A stretch of 45,140 nt of DNA. Source: Roseateles chitinivorans (lineage in GTDB: Bacteria > Pseudomonadota > Gammaproteobacteria > Burkholderiales > Burkholderiaceae_C). Within the stretch, counting starts at the first letter, position 1. Each line of letters starts with the position of its first letter. Position numbers and translations under genes: made by a program. Below the pieces are notes generated by a model. The model was not told the DNA's origin, searched no databases, and worked only from the letters and a program-made list of their open reading frames with translations. This document shows positions 32,637-40,060 of the stretch, in pieces. Location: assembly GCF_002761755.1 (NCBI RefSeq), contig NZ_PEOG01000049.1, positions 1 to 45,140 of the forward strand. The letters are read 5' to 3'.

Positions 32637-34082
32637 TCACTCGGTCTTGGCTTCCGCCTTGCGTTCCTGGGCCACCTTGGAGACCGCGACCGGCTTGCCT
32701 TGCAGCTGGTTCAGCGCCTGGCGCAGCGGGAAGTCCTCGCTGCTGCCGAACTCGGGCAGCGGCTTGGGCGGCTCGGCGCGCTTGGCGTAGTCAGCCTCCA
32801 GCTTCTGGCGGCGCTCCTCGCGGATCTTCTCGAGCTCCTTCGAGCGCGCTTCTTCCGTCTTCTCGTCGGCGCCGTGCAGGTGCTTCTCGAGGTCGGCCTC
32901 GCGCATGCGCAACTCGGCGAAGACGTTGCCCTCGGCGGTCTCGTCCAGCGGGATGTCCGGGACGATGCCCTTGGCCTGGATCGAGCGGCCGCTCGGCGTG
33001 TAGTACCGGGCGGTGGTGAGCTTGACCGCGGTATCCGGGCCCAACTGGCGCACCGTCTGCACCGAGCCCTTGCCGAAGGTCTGCAGGCCCATCACCGTCG
33101 CGCGCTTGTGGTCCTGCAGCGCGCCGGCGACGATCTCGCTGGCCGAGGCGGAACCTTCATTGACCAGCACCACCAGGGGCACGCTCTTGAGCGCGTCCGG
33201 CAGGCGGCGCAGCGGGTCGCCGGAGCCGCGGCGAGCATAGAAGTCGGGATCGGCACGGTAGCTGGCCTTGGATTCGGCGAGCTGGCCGTTGGTCGACACC
33301 ACTTCCACGCCCTTGGGCAGGAAGGCCGCGGAGATCGCCACGGCGCCCTCGAGCAGGCCGCCCGGGTCGTTACGCAGATCCAGCACGACGCCCTTGATCT
33401 TGGGGTCCTGCTTGTACAGGTCGGCGAGCTTCTGAGTGAAGTCCTCGACGGTGCGATCCTGGAACTGGCTGACGCGGATCCAGGCGTAGCCCGGTTCCAC
33501 CATCTTGGCGCGCACGCTCTGGACGCGGATCTCCTCGCGGGTGATCGTGATCGGGAAGGTGCGGCTCTCGGACTTGCGGTAGATCGACAACGTGACCTTG
33601 GTGGCCGGTTCGCCGCGCATCTTCTTGACCGCCTGGTCGAGCGTCAGGCCGCGCACCGCGGTGTCGTCGATCTTGCTGATCAGGTCGCCGCTCTTGAGGC
33701 CGGCGCGGAAGGCGGGGCTGCCTTCGATCGGCGAGACGATCTTGACCAGGCCGTCCTCCATGCCGATCTCGATGCCGACGCCGACGAACTTGCCGGAGGT
33801 GCTTTCGCGGAATTCCTTGAAGCTCTTCTTGTCGAAGAACTGGGAGTGGGGATCCAGGCCGCTGACCATGCCGGAGATGGCGTCGTTGATCAGCTTCTTC
33901 TCGTCGACGGCTTCGACGTAGTCGGACTTCACGATCCCGAAGACGGCGGCGAGCTGCTGCAGTTCCTCGAGCGGGAGGGGGCTGGTCGTGCTGCGCGCAT
34001 TGGCCTGCAGCTGCATCGTCGTCATGACCCCGGCCATCGCTCCCAACGCGACCCAGCCCGCGACTTTCAGTTTGGCGCCCAT
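32637..34082 (-). CDS. ctpA: C-terminal processing protease, S41 family
   Basis: The 481-residue protein has an N-terminal signal or membrane anchor (MGAKLKVAGWVALGAMAGV and onward). A PDZ domain around residues 95-180 follows (GVGIEIGMEDGLVKIVSPIEG to GLKSGDLISKIDD). The S41 catalytic domain has the Ser in VNEGSASASEIVAGAL near residue 310 and the Lys in MGLQTFGKGSVQT. A charged coiled tail rich in Glu, Lys and Arg ends the protein. It trims or degrades envelope proteins from their C-termini. ATG 34082 is the start nearest the signal peptide. It is monocistronic and convergent with tatC. Confidence 0.95.
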   Translation of the reverse strand: MGAKLKVAGWVALGAMAGVMTTMQLQANARSTTSPLPLEELQQLAAVFGIVKSDYVEAVDEKKLINDAISGMVSGLDPHSQFFDKKSFKEFRESTSGKFVGVGIEIGMEDGLVKIVSPIEGSPAFRAGLKSGDLISKIDDTAVRGLTLDQAVKKMRGEPATKVTLSIYRKSESRTFPITITREEIRVQSVRAKMVEPGYAWIRVSQFQDRTVEDFTQKLADLYKQDPKIKGVVLDLRNDPGGLLEGAVAISAAFLPKGVEVVSTNGQLAESKASYRADPDFYARRGSGDPLRRLPDALKSVPLVVLVNEGSASASEIVAGALQDHKRATVMGLQTFGKGSVQTVRQLGPDTAVKLTTARYYTPSGRSIQAKGIVPDIPLDETAEGNVFAELRMREADLEKHLHGADEKTEEARSKELEKIREERRQKLEADYAKRAEPPKPLPEFGSSEDFPLRQALNQLQGKPVAVSKVAQERKAEAKTE

Positions 34083-34406
34083 GATGAAAAACCTTGAATC
34101 AGTACAGCCTGGCTGCTTGGCGCCGCATGTTTCGTCCCCGTTGCGCGGGACGGAACAAAGGCGTTCCCAGTATATGCGTCGGGCAAAAAGGCGGCCCGGC
34201 ATGAAAAGTCGGTTTACCCCGCTTTTACGCGTACCGCGCGCAATCCTGGCGCTTTGCCGATCCCGTTCGTCACGGGCCGCGATGACTTCCGGCAGGGCCG
34301 GCCCACGCCGGACGTGCGCGCTGCGACGGACGGTGCCATGATGACCCGATCGCCAGCCGCGGCGCGGACTCCGCGCCGCCCTCGTCAGCCCTTCAGGAGC
34401 AGAGCC
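34083..34406. promoter_or_regulatory. Divergent ctpA/cupin intergenic region
   Basis: This 324-bp gap has no coding frame I can support. It must carry the promoters of ctpA (leftward) and the cupin gene (rightward). I see a dyad CGTCCC...GGGACG near 34134-34153 and a strong hairpin GGCGCGG-ACT-CCGCGCC at 34361-34377, about 30 bp before the cupin start. No familiar operator or riboswitch is evident. Confidence 0.4.
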
Positions 34407-34748
34407 ATGGCCTTGCCGCATGCCGCCCCCGCCCAGCCGATCGATGTCGCGCCGCTTGGCGCCGCCCTGTCCGGTACGCCGTCTTCGGCGCTGTTCAAGT
34501 CGGAGGGGCTGGAGGTGATGCGGGTGGTGCTGCCTCAGGGCAAGTCGCTGCCGCCGCACAAGGTGGACGGGGAGATCACGCTCCATTGCCTGGAAGGCGA
34601 GCTCGAACTGAGCGTGCTGCGCGACGGGGCCGAGCAGCGCCAGCGCCTGCGCGCCGGGCAGCTCTGCTATCTGGAGGGTGGGGTGGTGCACGGCGTGACC
34701 GGCGTCGTGGACGCGTCGGCGCTGGTGACCATCGTGCTGAAGCGCTAG
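34407..34748 (+). CDS. Small cupin-domain protein
   Basis: The 113-residue protein has a single cupin barrel: VVLPQGKSLPPHKVDGEITLHCLEGELEL, where PPHK and GEITLHCLEGE replace the metal-binding His residues of motif 1, and then LRAGQLCYLEGGVVHGVTG as motif 2. Only one or two His ligands are kept, so metal binding is uncertain. ATG 34407 has a good ribosome site, AGGAGC. No partner gene is visible. Function unknown beyond a small-molecule or sensing role. The island begins 63 bp after its stop. Confidence 0.85.
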   Translation: MALPHAAPAQPIDVAPLGAALSGTPSSALFKSEGLEVMRVVLPQGKSLPPHKVDGEITLHCLEGELELSVLRDGAEQRQRLRAGQLCYLEGGVVHGVTGVVDASALVTIVLKR

Positions 34749-34757
34749 CGGCGGGGA

Positions 34758-34793
34758 ACCGGCGCTGACACCGGCGCTGACACCGGCGCCGGG
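34758..34793. repeat. Tandem 12-bp repeat, three units
   Basis: ACCGGCGCTGAC occurs twice exactly and a third time as ACCGGCGCCGGG, just after the cupin stop and 18 bp before the left island junction. It is short and of unknown role. Confidence 0.7.
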
Positions 34794-34810
34794 GCCGGAA
34801 CGAGGGGCGC

Positions 34811-34830
34811 TGGTCCCTCCGACAGGAATC
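34811..34830. repeat. Left island attachment site (displaced tRNA 3' end)
   Basis: This 20-bp copy of the tRNA-Arg 3' end (including the CCA as TGG on this strand) stands alone, 62 bp after the cupin stop. It marks where the original downstream side of the tRNA now lies. The match ends at 34831, where A replaces G. Confidence 0.88.
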
Positions 34831-34843
34831 AATTCTTCCTATG

Positions 34844-34867
34844 AAAAAAGGGCGCCGAAGCACCCTT
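34844..34867 (-). terminator. Minus-strand terminator with UUCG loop at the left island end
   Basis: On the minus strand the arms AAGGGTGC and GCGCCCTT close a TTCG tetraloop (one G-T pair) and are followed by a run of T. It would end transcripts coming leftward out of the island, just before the attachment site. Confidence 0.75.
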
Positions 34868-35007
34868 GTTCCCCCACATGTTTCCCCACCTGGGATCACG
34901 ATTCGGTTTCCACACTGACCACTTCGTCGAGCCATTGCTTTACTGAATCGCCCCAGGTTTGCTGGACATCTCCGAGCCTCAGAACTTGAGGCCCAATAGG
35001 AGGTGCC

Positions 35008-35289
35008 ATGAAAACGAACCAACCCTACCCGGAAGAATTCAAGATCGAGGCGGTCAAGCAGATTACCGAACGCGGCCACAAGGTCGCTGAGGTGTCGGCG
35101 CGAATCGGCGTCAGTCAGCACAGTCTGTACAAGTGGATCAAGGCTTATGGCGTGCCGGCACCTGAGCCGCAGGTGGCCAACTCGCAGGCTGAAGAGCTGC
35201 GACGACTGAAGGCCGAGCTCAAACGCGTGACCGAGGAGCGCGACATCCTAAAAAAGGCCGCAGCGTACTTTGCCAAGCAGTCCGGGTGA
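35008..35289 (+). CDS. IS3-family transposase OrfA
   Basis: The 93-residue protein starts MKTNQPYPEEFKIEAVKQIT and has the HTH segment VAEVSARIGVSQHSLYKWIKAYG, followed by a leucine-zipper-like helix (EELRRLKAELKRVTEERDILKKAAAYF). The A6G slippery run in the Leu-Lys-Lys codons allows a -1 frameshift to make the full OrfAB transposase. OrfA alone usually acts as a DNA-binding regulator of transposition. Confidence 0.94.
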   Translation: MKTNQPYPEEFKIEAVKQITERGHKVAEVSARIGVSQHSLYKWIKAYGVPAPEPQVANSQAEELRRLKAELKRVTEERDILKKAAAYFAKQSG

Positions 35290-36161
35290 GGTACGCGTTC
35301 ATCAAGAAGCACGAGCATGAGCACAGCGTGCGACGCATGTGCAGCGTGATGCAGGTCCACCCGAGCGGCTTCTACGCGTGGAGGTCCGAGCCGCAGAGTC
35401 CGCGCGAGCTGGACGACCGCAGGCTGCTTGGGCTGCTCAAGCATGCCTGGCTCGAGAGTGGCGGGACCTACGGGTACCGCAAGCTCACTCTGGACATGCG
35501 CGACCTCGGTGAGCGCTGCGGCAAGCATCGCGTGGCGCGGCTACTCAAGCGCGAAGGACTGCGCTCTCAGACAGGCTACCGGCGTCGGCCCGGCATGCGT
35601 GGTGGCAAGCCCGCCGTGGTGGCGCCAAATCACCTGCAACGACAGTTCACCGTCGACGAGCCCAATCGAGCTTGGGTCACCGACATCACGTACATCCGCA
35701 CGCACGAAGGCTGGCTGTACCTGGCGGTGGTCGTGGACCTGTTCTCACGACAGGTCGTCGGATGGTCCATGGGCAGTCGCATCGACACGACCTTGGTCCT
35801 CGACGCGTTGCTGATGGCGCTCTGGCGGCGGCGTCCCCAGTCCTCGGTGATGCTGCACTCGGACCAGGGCTGCCAATTCACGAGCCATGAATGGCAGGAC
35901 TTCCTGCGCGAGCACAACCTCGTCTCCAGCATGAGTCGTCGCGGCAACTGCCACGACAACGCCGTGGCCGAGAGCTTCTTCCAGTTGCTCAAGCGGGAAC
36001 GCATTCGTCGGCAGATCTACCCGACACGAGATGCAGCCAGATCCGACGTCTTCAGCTACATCGAGATATTCTATAACCCCAAGTGGCGCCACGGTACTGC
36101 CGGCGGCACATCGCCCGCCGAGTTCGAGCGTCGCCATTCCAAACGGCTCAGAACTGTCTAG
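35286..36161 (+). CDS. IS3-family transposase OrfB (DDE integrase core)
   Basis: The 291-residue protein carries an HTH_21 segment (GGTYGYRKLTLDMRDLG) and a full rve core. The catalytic residues are Asp in WVTDITYIRTHEG, Asp in LHSDQGCQFTS and Glu in NCHDNAVAESFFQLLKRE. The frame opens at GTG 35286, overlapping the orfA stop, and lies in the -1 frame relative to orfA, so the working product is probably the OrfAB fusion. Confidence 0.95.
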   Translation: MRYAFIKKHEHEHSVRRMCSVMQVHPSGFYAWRSEPQSPRELDDRRLLGLLKHAWLESGGTYGYRKLTLDMRDLGERCGKHRVARLLKREGLRSQTGYRRRPGMRGGKPAVVAPNHLQRQFTVDEPNRAWVTDITYIRTHEGWLYLAVVVDLFSRQVVGWSMGSRIDTTLVLDALLMALWRRRPQSSVMLHSDQGCQFTSHEWQDFLREHNLVSSMSRRGNCHDNAVAESFFQLLKRERIRRQIYPTRDAARSDVFSYIEIFYNPKWRHGTAGGTSPAEFERRHSKRLRTV

Positions 36162-36233
36162 GAAATCCGGGGCGATTCACTGCTTATGAGCCGTGTATAC
36201 AAGAAGTGCTGTTAACGCGCCTTCGCTGTAAGG

Positions 36234-37106
36234 TCAGTTCTTTGGCGACGATTTCGCCCGCCTTTTTTCCGCATTTAGCTCAATCTCGGCGGCAAGTTTC
36301 TGAATTTGCTTTCGCTCGTCTTCCGTTAAATTTGTCTGAGGGACAGGCCATCCTGCGGCAATCGACGCGTAAGCCTTATCTGAAGATGAACCAAAGCTGG
36401 ACTCCGCAATGCGGATTAGGGCAACTCGATAAGCAGCCGCCGCGACTGGATCCGCCGTGATTTGGGTCGCCCTGTTCGCCGCAGCGAACAGGGCTGCCGT
36501 ATCGCCTTGTTTGGCATCCTGCTGTACCCCGTCGTGAAGCCACTTTTCTCCGCGACGAGATGGCACGGTTTCCCAATATTCGGATGCTGCACCTTCGACG
36601 CCTCCTTGAGCGGCAGTTTCCAGTAGCTTGTCTCGCTGCGAGAGTTGTTCCGACGACAGGGTCTGACAGTCACGTTGTTGAGCTTGCGTCAGCTGCACAA
36701 GCGTTGTAAGCGCGCGATGCTGTTCAGAATTATTTACGGCGCGCGTAAGCGCTGACATCCAAGCCTCAAGATTGCTGTCCACGGACGCACAAGCATCGAT
36801 CTGCTTTGCAGCTTGGTAAGACGAAAGTGGATCCCTGGAGGAGCGCGCTGCCTCGACCTTTGCCGCCGCAGACTCGCGAGTGGAAGACTTCGACAGGGCT
36901 ACAGCGGCGGTGGCGCTGGCAGGCTCGGCCATTTGCGTCAGAACGCGTGGTGAGGAAACCGGTGCGCTTGACGCGGTGGAACTTGGATCCTCTTCCGGAC
37001 GAATCGAATGGGACGTCGGCGACGACGTACTTCCATCCCGAACGTAGGTCACGATGCCTACGCCGCCCACGATCACAAATATCGCCAGAAGAATAGTCTT
37101 TTTCAT
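36234..37106 (-). CDS. Membrane-anchored protein of unknown function (island cargo)
   Basis: The 290-residue protein begins MKKTILLAIFVIVGGVGIV, a single N-terminal helix without a lipobox or clear cleavage site, so it is probably an anchored periplasmic protein. Residues 25-90 are Ser/Thr/Ala/Pro-rich and likely disordered. The rest is predicted helical with tetratricopeptide-like spacing (LSSYQAAKQIDACASVD, GDTAALFAAANRATQI, DPVAAAAYRVALIRIAES), but no repeat family is certain. Two Cys are present in the mature part. GC content is far below the chromosome. It starts 27 bp after the stop of the next gene on the same strand, so they form an operon. I do not recognise the family. Confidence 0.75.
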   Translation of the reverse strand: MKKTILLAIFVIVGGVGIVTYVRDGSTSSPTSHSIRPEEDPSSTASSAPVSSPRVLTQMAEPASATAAVALSKSSTRESAAAKVEAARSSRDPLSSYQAAKQIDACASVDSNLEAWMSALTRAVNNSEQHRALTTLVQLTQAQQRDCQTLSSEQLSQRDKLLETAAQGGVEGAASEYWETVPSRRGEKWLHDGVQQDAKQGDTAALFAAANRATQITADPVAAAAYRVALIRIAESSFGSSSDKAYASIAAGWPVPQTNLTEDERKQIQKLAAEIELNAEKRRAKSSPKN

Positions 37107-37133
37107 TACCGTTGCCGAGCCTGCCGACTGAAG

Positions 37134-37739
37134 TTATTCCTGCGCCATGCAAGTCGCCATCTTAAGTGGGCAGACGTTATCTCGTGTATTGCGGAATACC
37201 GCTTCATTCCCGGTAATACATGCTGCCTTAGCCGCTATATGCTGCGAGCCGAGCTGGAACCAGCCTCGCTCGATCGTCTGACAGACGCCAGTATTTAAAT
37301 TATTCATTAGACGCATTGCGTCTCCAACGCAAATATCAACTACCGCTTTGCATTTGTCCATCTTGGTGGCTCCCTCTGGAAGAGTAATGCCACCACCACC
37401 TGCGCCTCCACCCTCCTTTCCAACCTCGTTGCTGTTATAGAAGGGTTCAAAGGTATCGTACCAAGCCTGCTGATTGTACAAATTTTTGCCGTTGACCTCA
37501 ACCTGCCCCAATTCGAAAGAAATCTGATACTGATTTCCGCCGTCTTCGATTTGGGGCTTGGCAATGGGTCTGGTCGGCAAAATTGGGGAAATGGTGGCGC
37601 ACGACGAAGTTAAGGTCTTCACCCGCGTACCGTCGGCCCGAACTTCAGTTTTTTGCTTCGTCTCGGATTCACATTGAGCATGAGCTGGCCCAATTGCCAA
37701 GCATGCCGTCAAAGCCAAAGCGGCTTGGAGAATGCGCGT
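37134..37739 (-). CDS. Exported cysteine-rich protein, ACG at the expected start
   Basis: From 37739 the frame reads TRILQAALALTACLAIGPAHA followed by Q-C-E-S. With Met in place of the first Thr this is a textbook signal peptide cleaved after AHA. The first codon is ACG, one base from ATG, and GGGAG lies 8 bases upstream at 37748-37752, ideal ribosome spacing. The next canonical start in frame is TTG 37718, which would leave a signal peptide without a basic residue. The mature part of about 180 residues has eight cysteines (for example DKCKAVVDIC, GVC, NVCPLKMATC), a Gly-rich patch EGGGAGGGG, and no known domain. It is probably disulfide-bonded in the periplasm or outside. It precedes the anchored-protein gene by 27 bp. 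The gene may have lost its start or may use ACG. Confidence 0.65.
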   Translation of the reverse strand, partial: TRILQAALALTACLAIGPAHAQCESETKQKTEVRADGTRVKTLTSSCATISPILPTRPIAKPQIEDGGNQYQISFELGQVEVNGKNLYNQQAWYDTFEPFYNSNEVGKEGGGAGGGGITLPEGATKMDKCKAVVDICVGDAMRLMNNLNTGVCQTIERGWFQLGSQHIAAKAACITGNEAVFRNTRDNVCPLKMATCMAQE

Positions 37740-38087
37740 TACTTATACTCCCATTTAGTCGACGTATGAGCACGTCGGAAGAGAATTTGCCATCGCGGAG
37801 TGAGGCAAGCTACCCCCCCAGAGGTTGAGGCTCGTTAAGGCGACGTGAAAGCCCCGAAGCGATCGGTACAAAGCCGAAATTAGCTCTTGCTTCGACAGCG
37901 ATTGCATGTTCGATCCACCGTCCATCGCCCAGCGCCAGCGGCCAAAGATCGGGAGGCCGAGCCGATGTCGCGAGTCCGCTGTGCCAGTGGCGCACCTTTA
38001 GAAGCGTCCAAAGTGTCGGATGACGAGATGCAGCTTCCCGGGTGGGGCATCGCTCGCTCGGATATCGCATTGGTCGTGTGTCCACTT

Positions 38088-38149
38088 GGCAACCTTTCGG
38101 CAACCAGCTGGCAACCGCTGTGCTCCCAAGCCGCAACCGGTTGGCAACC
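38088..38149. repeat. 11-bp phased direct repeats, GGCAACC
   Basis: GGCAACC begins at 38088, 38099, 38110 and 38143, with CGCAACC at 38132. All are spaced by exactly 11 bp or a multiple of it, and the slot at 38121 is degenerate. Eleven base pairs is one helical turn, so proteins bound to each unit would lie on the same face of the DNA. The stretch 37740-38958 around it has no gene I can support on either strand; its open frames lack family-like text and start sites. The array may be an iteron set, an operator array or recombinase arm sites. Confidence 0.75.
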
Positions 38150-38613
38150 CGTCTGCGGTCGCGACCAAGCCGGGTGGAATGCCGAACAACTAATCAACCC
38201 AGCCTCGCGTTGGTCGGCAAAATGAGGAAGCGTGGGGCGCAGCACGTGGTTGCGTGGTACTTAGCTAAGCCCGCGTTTGATCATGGCTCGCCGCCCGATG
38301 CCGAACGTTTGGCGAGGAGGCGCCGAGGCGTACCTAGGGACCGAATGCCGTTGCCGCCGACCAAATCCTCTAGCGCGCGCTCGGGACCCCGCCCCGCCCG
38401 CGCGCTGAATGGGGCGCTTTCGACGGCAGTGCCGGATGGGCGCCGCGCTCGGCGCCGTGCGGCCTGGCGCGGTCCAGATGCGCACAGTCGCGGTGACGGG
38501 TTCTGCCGGAGTTTTGCGGTCGCCGCCGGCCCGAGCTGTGCGCGGCAGAGGCCCCCGCGACGTCACCGACCACATGTCGCTCGGTGGCCTTCAGGGAACC
38601 CGCTCGGGAACTC

Positions 38614-38887
38614 CCTAACCTTCCTAACCACCCCTGAAAAAGCGAGGTAAGTCATTGTCCTATATGCGATTTTCTGATTAGGGTGTGGACCTAATTAGAC
38701 CTAACCCTTGACCTAATATTCCGTAAGTGATTGACTTCAAAGGATAAATTTTTTAATGACAGTTAAGGTTCAACTTCCTAATCTGATGAGGTTGAGGTTA
38801 GAAAGAGGTTAGGGTTGATGTGTGTTCCTAGCTGTTGATTTAAATGAGAATTTCCGTATGTCGCTAACTCCGGTTAGTAAGATTAGG
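38614..38887. repeat. AT-rich region with CCTAA/TTAGG repeats
   Basis: In this 274-bp stretch CCTAA begins at 38614, 38623, 38690, 38700, 38712 and 38777, and TTAGG at 38678, 38809 and 38883. Three copies read GACCTAA at 10- and 12-bp spacing (38688-38716). AGGTTAG occurs at 38795 and 38806, and CTAAC-TCCG-GTTAG forms a dyad at 38864-38877. The region is AT-rich in an otherwise GC-rich genome. It carries no open frame of note. It resembles a replication origin or a multi-site control region, which is inference. Confidence 0.65.
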
Positions 38888-38958
38888 GGGTTGCAGACAC
38901 CGTTCCGATTTTGGAGAAGCAGCTTCCACGAGCCGCCGGCGGCCCCTACAGTCGTCTC

Positions 38959-39198
38959 ATGGACGCTGAGAATTTTTGGGCTGATGTCGAGGTCGATTAG
39001 ACCGAGCGGGGGACCTTCGTCGCGGTCCTTGTGATGGGGGTCGGCGACAGTCCCGACCAGATCACGCGCGTGCCGCTCGCCGGCGAGCACGTGCTGCCCG
39101 AGCTGGCCAGGAGCGCGGCGATCGACGCGATCGCGTCGATGGCTTTCGAGGGGAGAGCGGACGGCGCCGACGCAGCAGCGCCGCCGGCGGAGGCCTGA
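38959..39198 (+). pseudogene. Small frame with in-frame TAG, upstream of SRAP gene
   Basis: ATG 38959 opens MDAENFWADVEVD, then TAG at 38998-39000, and the same frame continues TERGTFVAVLVMGVGDSPDQ and on to TGA 39198, three bases before the SRAP start. If the TAG were a sense codon the product would be 79 residues, with a compact central part (TRVPLAGEHVLPELARSAAI) and an Ala-rich tail. GTG 39031 or ATG 39034 could restart translation after the stop. It is likely a nonsense-mutated or restarted small gene coupled to the SRAP gene. No family recognised. Confidence 0.45.
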
Positions 39199-39201
39199 GC
39201 G

Positions 39202-39942
39202 ATGTGCAACCTCTACCGCATGTCGCCGAAAACCGACCCGGAGGTCTACATCCGCCGGCACCTCGCCAAGTTCTGGCTTCCTGACGACCTGGCGAAGCCC
39301 TTCGTGGGACCGTTCGATCCGGGGCTCTTCCTTCGCGCCGACGTCGACGGCGAGCTCGTGGGCGAAGTGGGCCAGTGGGGCCTGATCCGACTAGGCGCGC
39401 CGGCGCGCAAGGAAATGATCCAGCCGAAGGCGACCGCGGGGAAGAAGCTGGGCGCGGCTAGGCCGAGGAGCACGAACAACGCGCGATCGGAGACCGTCGC
39501 GACAAGCCCCGCCTTCCGCGCGGCGTGGGCCGAAGGGCGCCGCTGCCTGATCCCCGCGAGCTGGTATCAGGAGCCGAACAGGGAGACAGGGCGCAAAGTG
39601 TGGTGGCAGCTCAAGCGAGCTGACGGCCAGCCCTGGATGCTGGCTGGCATCTGGAACCACTGGACCCACCCGGAGACCGGCGAGATCATGCCGTCGTACA
39701 CCATGCTGACCTGCAACTGCGACGGGCACCCCATGCTGGGCAGGCTGCACAAGCCAGACCCGAAGGCGCCGCCGGACACGCAGGACAAGCGCGCTGTGGT
39801 CCACCTCGAGCCGGCCGCCTGGTCGACGTGGTTGTCCGGATCCGTGGACCAGGCGCGAGATCTGATCCACCCCGCGCCGGCCGAGTTCTTCGACCAGGCC
39901 GACGCGATCGCGACGGACGAGCTGCTCGCCGCGGCGAAGTAG
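39202..39942 (+). CDS. SRAP-domain protein (YedK/HMCES-like)
   Basis: The 246-residue protein starts Met-Cys, with catalytic Cys2 exposed after Met removal. It keeps the other SRAP residues: Asn93 in STNNARSETVA, Glu124 in ASWYQEP and His183 in GRLHKPD. SRAP proteins form a covalent thiazolidine link to abasic sites in single-stranded DNA and protect them during replication. The gene is on the island, three bases after the small broken frame. A LexA box lies 85 bp downstream of its stop, pointing to other frames, so the SRAP gene itself is not shown to be SOS-controlled here. Confidence 0.92.
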   Translation: MCNLYRMSPKTDPEVYIRRHLAKFWLPDDLAKPFVGPFDPGLFLRADVDGELVGEVGQWGLIRLGAPARKEMIQPKATAGKKLGAARPRSTNNARSETVATSPAFRAAWAEGRRCLIPASWYQEPNRETGRKVWWQLKRADGQPWMLAGIWNHWTHPETGEIMPSYTMLTCNCDGHPMLGRLHKPDPKAPPDTQDKRAVVHLEPAAWSTWLSGSVDQARDLIHPAPAEFFDQADAIATDELLAAAK

Positions 39943-40026
39943 ATCTCGACGCCAGCGTGCTCGAGCTCACGGCAGCGATCCGCTCCTCAAGGTGGTGACC
40001 GCCGCACTGTGCATCCGCTGGATATA

Positions 40027-40042
40027 CTGTATGCGAATACAG
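40027..40042 (+). promoter_or_regulatory. Second LexA-type (SOS) box
   Basis: CTGTATGCGAATACAG, within TACTGTATGCGAATACAGTA, has the same CTGT-N8-ACAG form and flanks as the imuA box at 8701. It sits 9 bp before ATG 40051 and 19 bp before ATG 40061, so it overlaps the expected promoter of a rightward gene. No complete SOS gene follows. The remaining 39943-40026 stretch holds nothing I can name. Confidence 0.8.
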
Positions 40043-40060
40043 TATTCGCCATGTTGGTCC

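Larger units (their letters stand above)
34944..36179 (+). mobile_element. IS3-family insertion sequence, intact
   Basis: The 1236-bp element has terminal inverted repeats at 34944-34968 (TGAATCGCCCCAGGTTTGCT and onward) and 36155-36179, which match at about 20 of 25 positions and end in TGAATCG / CGATTCA. It holds overlapping orfA and orfB with a slippery A6G at 35250-35256. The flanks are TAC on the left and CTG on the right, so no 3-bp target duplication is visible. Because both reading frames and the DDE residues are intact, it may still be active. Confidence 0.92.

Noticed and set aside
34944..36179. A 3-bp target-site duplication around the insertion sequence
   Set aside because: The flanking triplets are TAC and CTG and do not match.
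38088..38149. CRISPR array
   Set aside because: The repeat unit is only 7 bp with 4-bp gaps. There are no spacers of CRISPR length and no cas genes.
37810..38245. Overlapping frames on both strands in the island gap
   Set aside because: None has a ribosome site, family-like text or coding periodicity I can defend, and they overlap one another and the 11-bp repeat array.
38042..38650. A 202-codon plus-strand frame
   Set aside because: It is Arg/Pro-rich, lacks a start signal and crosses the repeat array. It looks like chance in GC-rich DNA.
38614..38887. Integron attC sites, because of the CTAAC and GTTAG words
   Set aside because: The paired core sites and imperfect long stem of attC are absent, there is no integron integrase, and the words are too many and too close.
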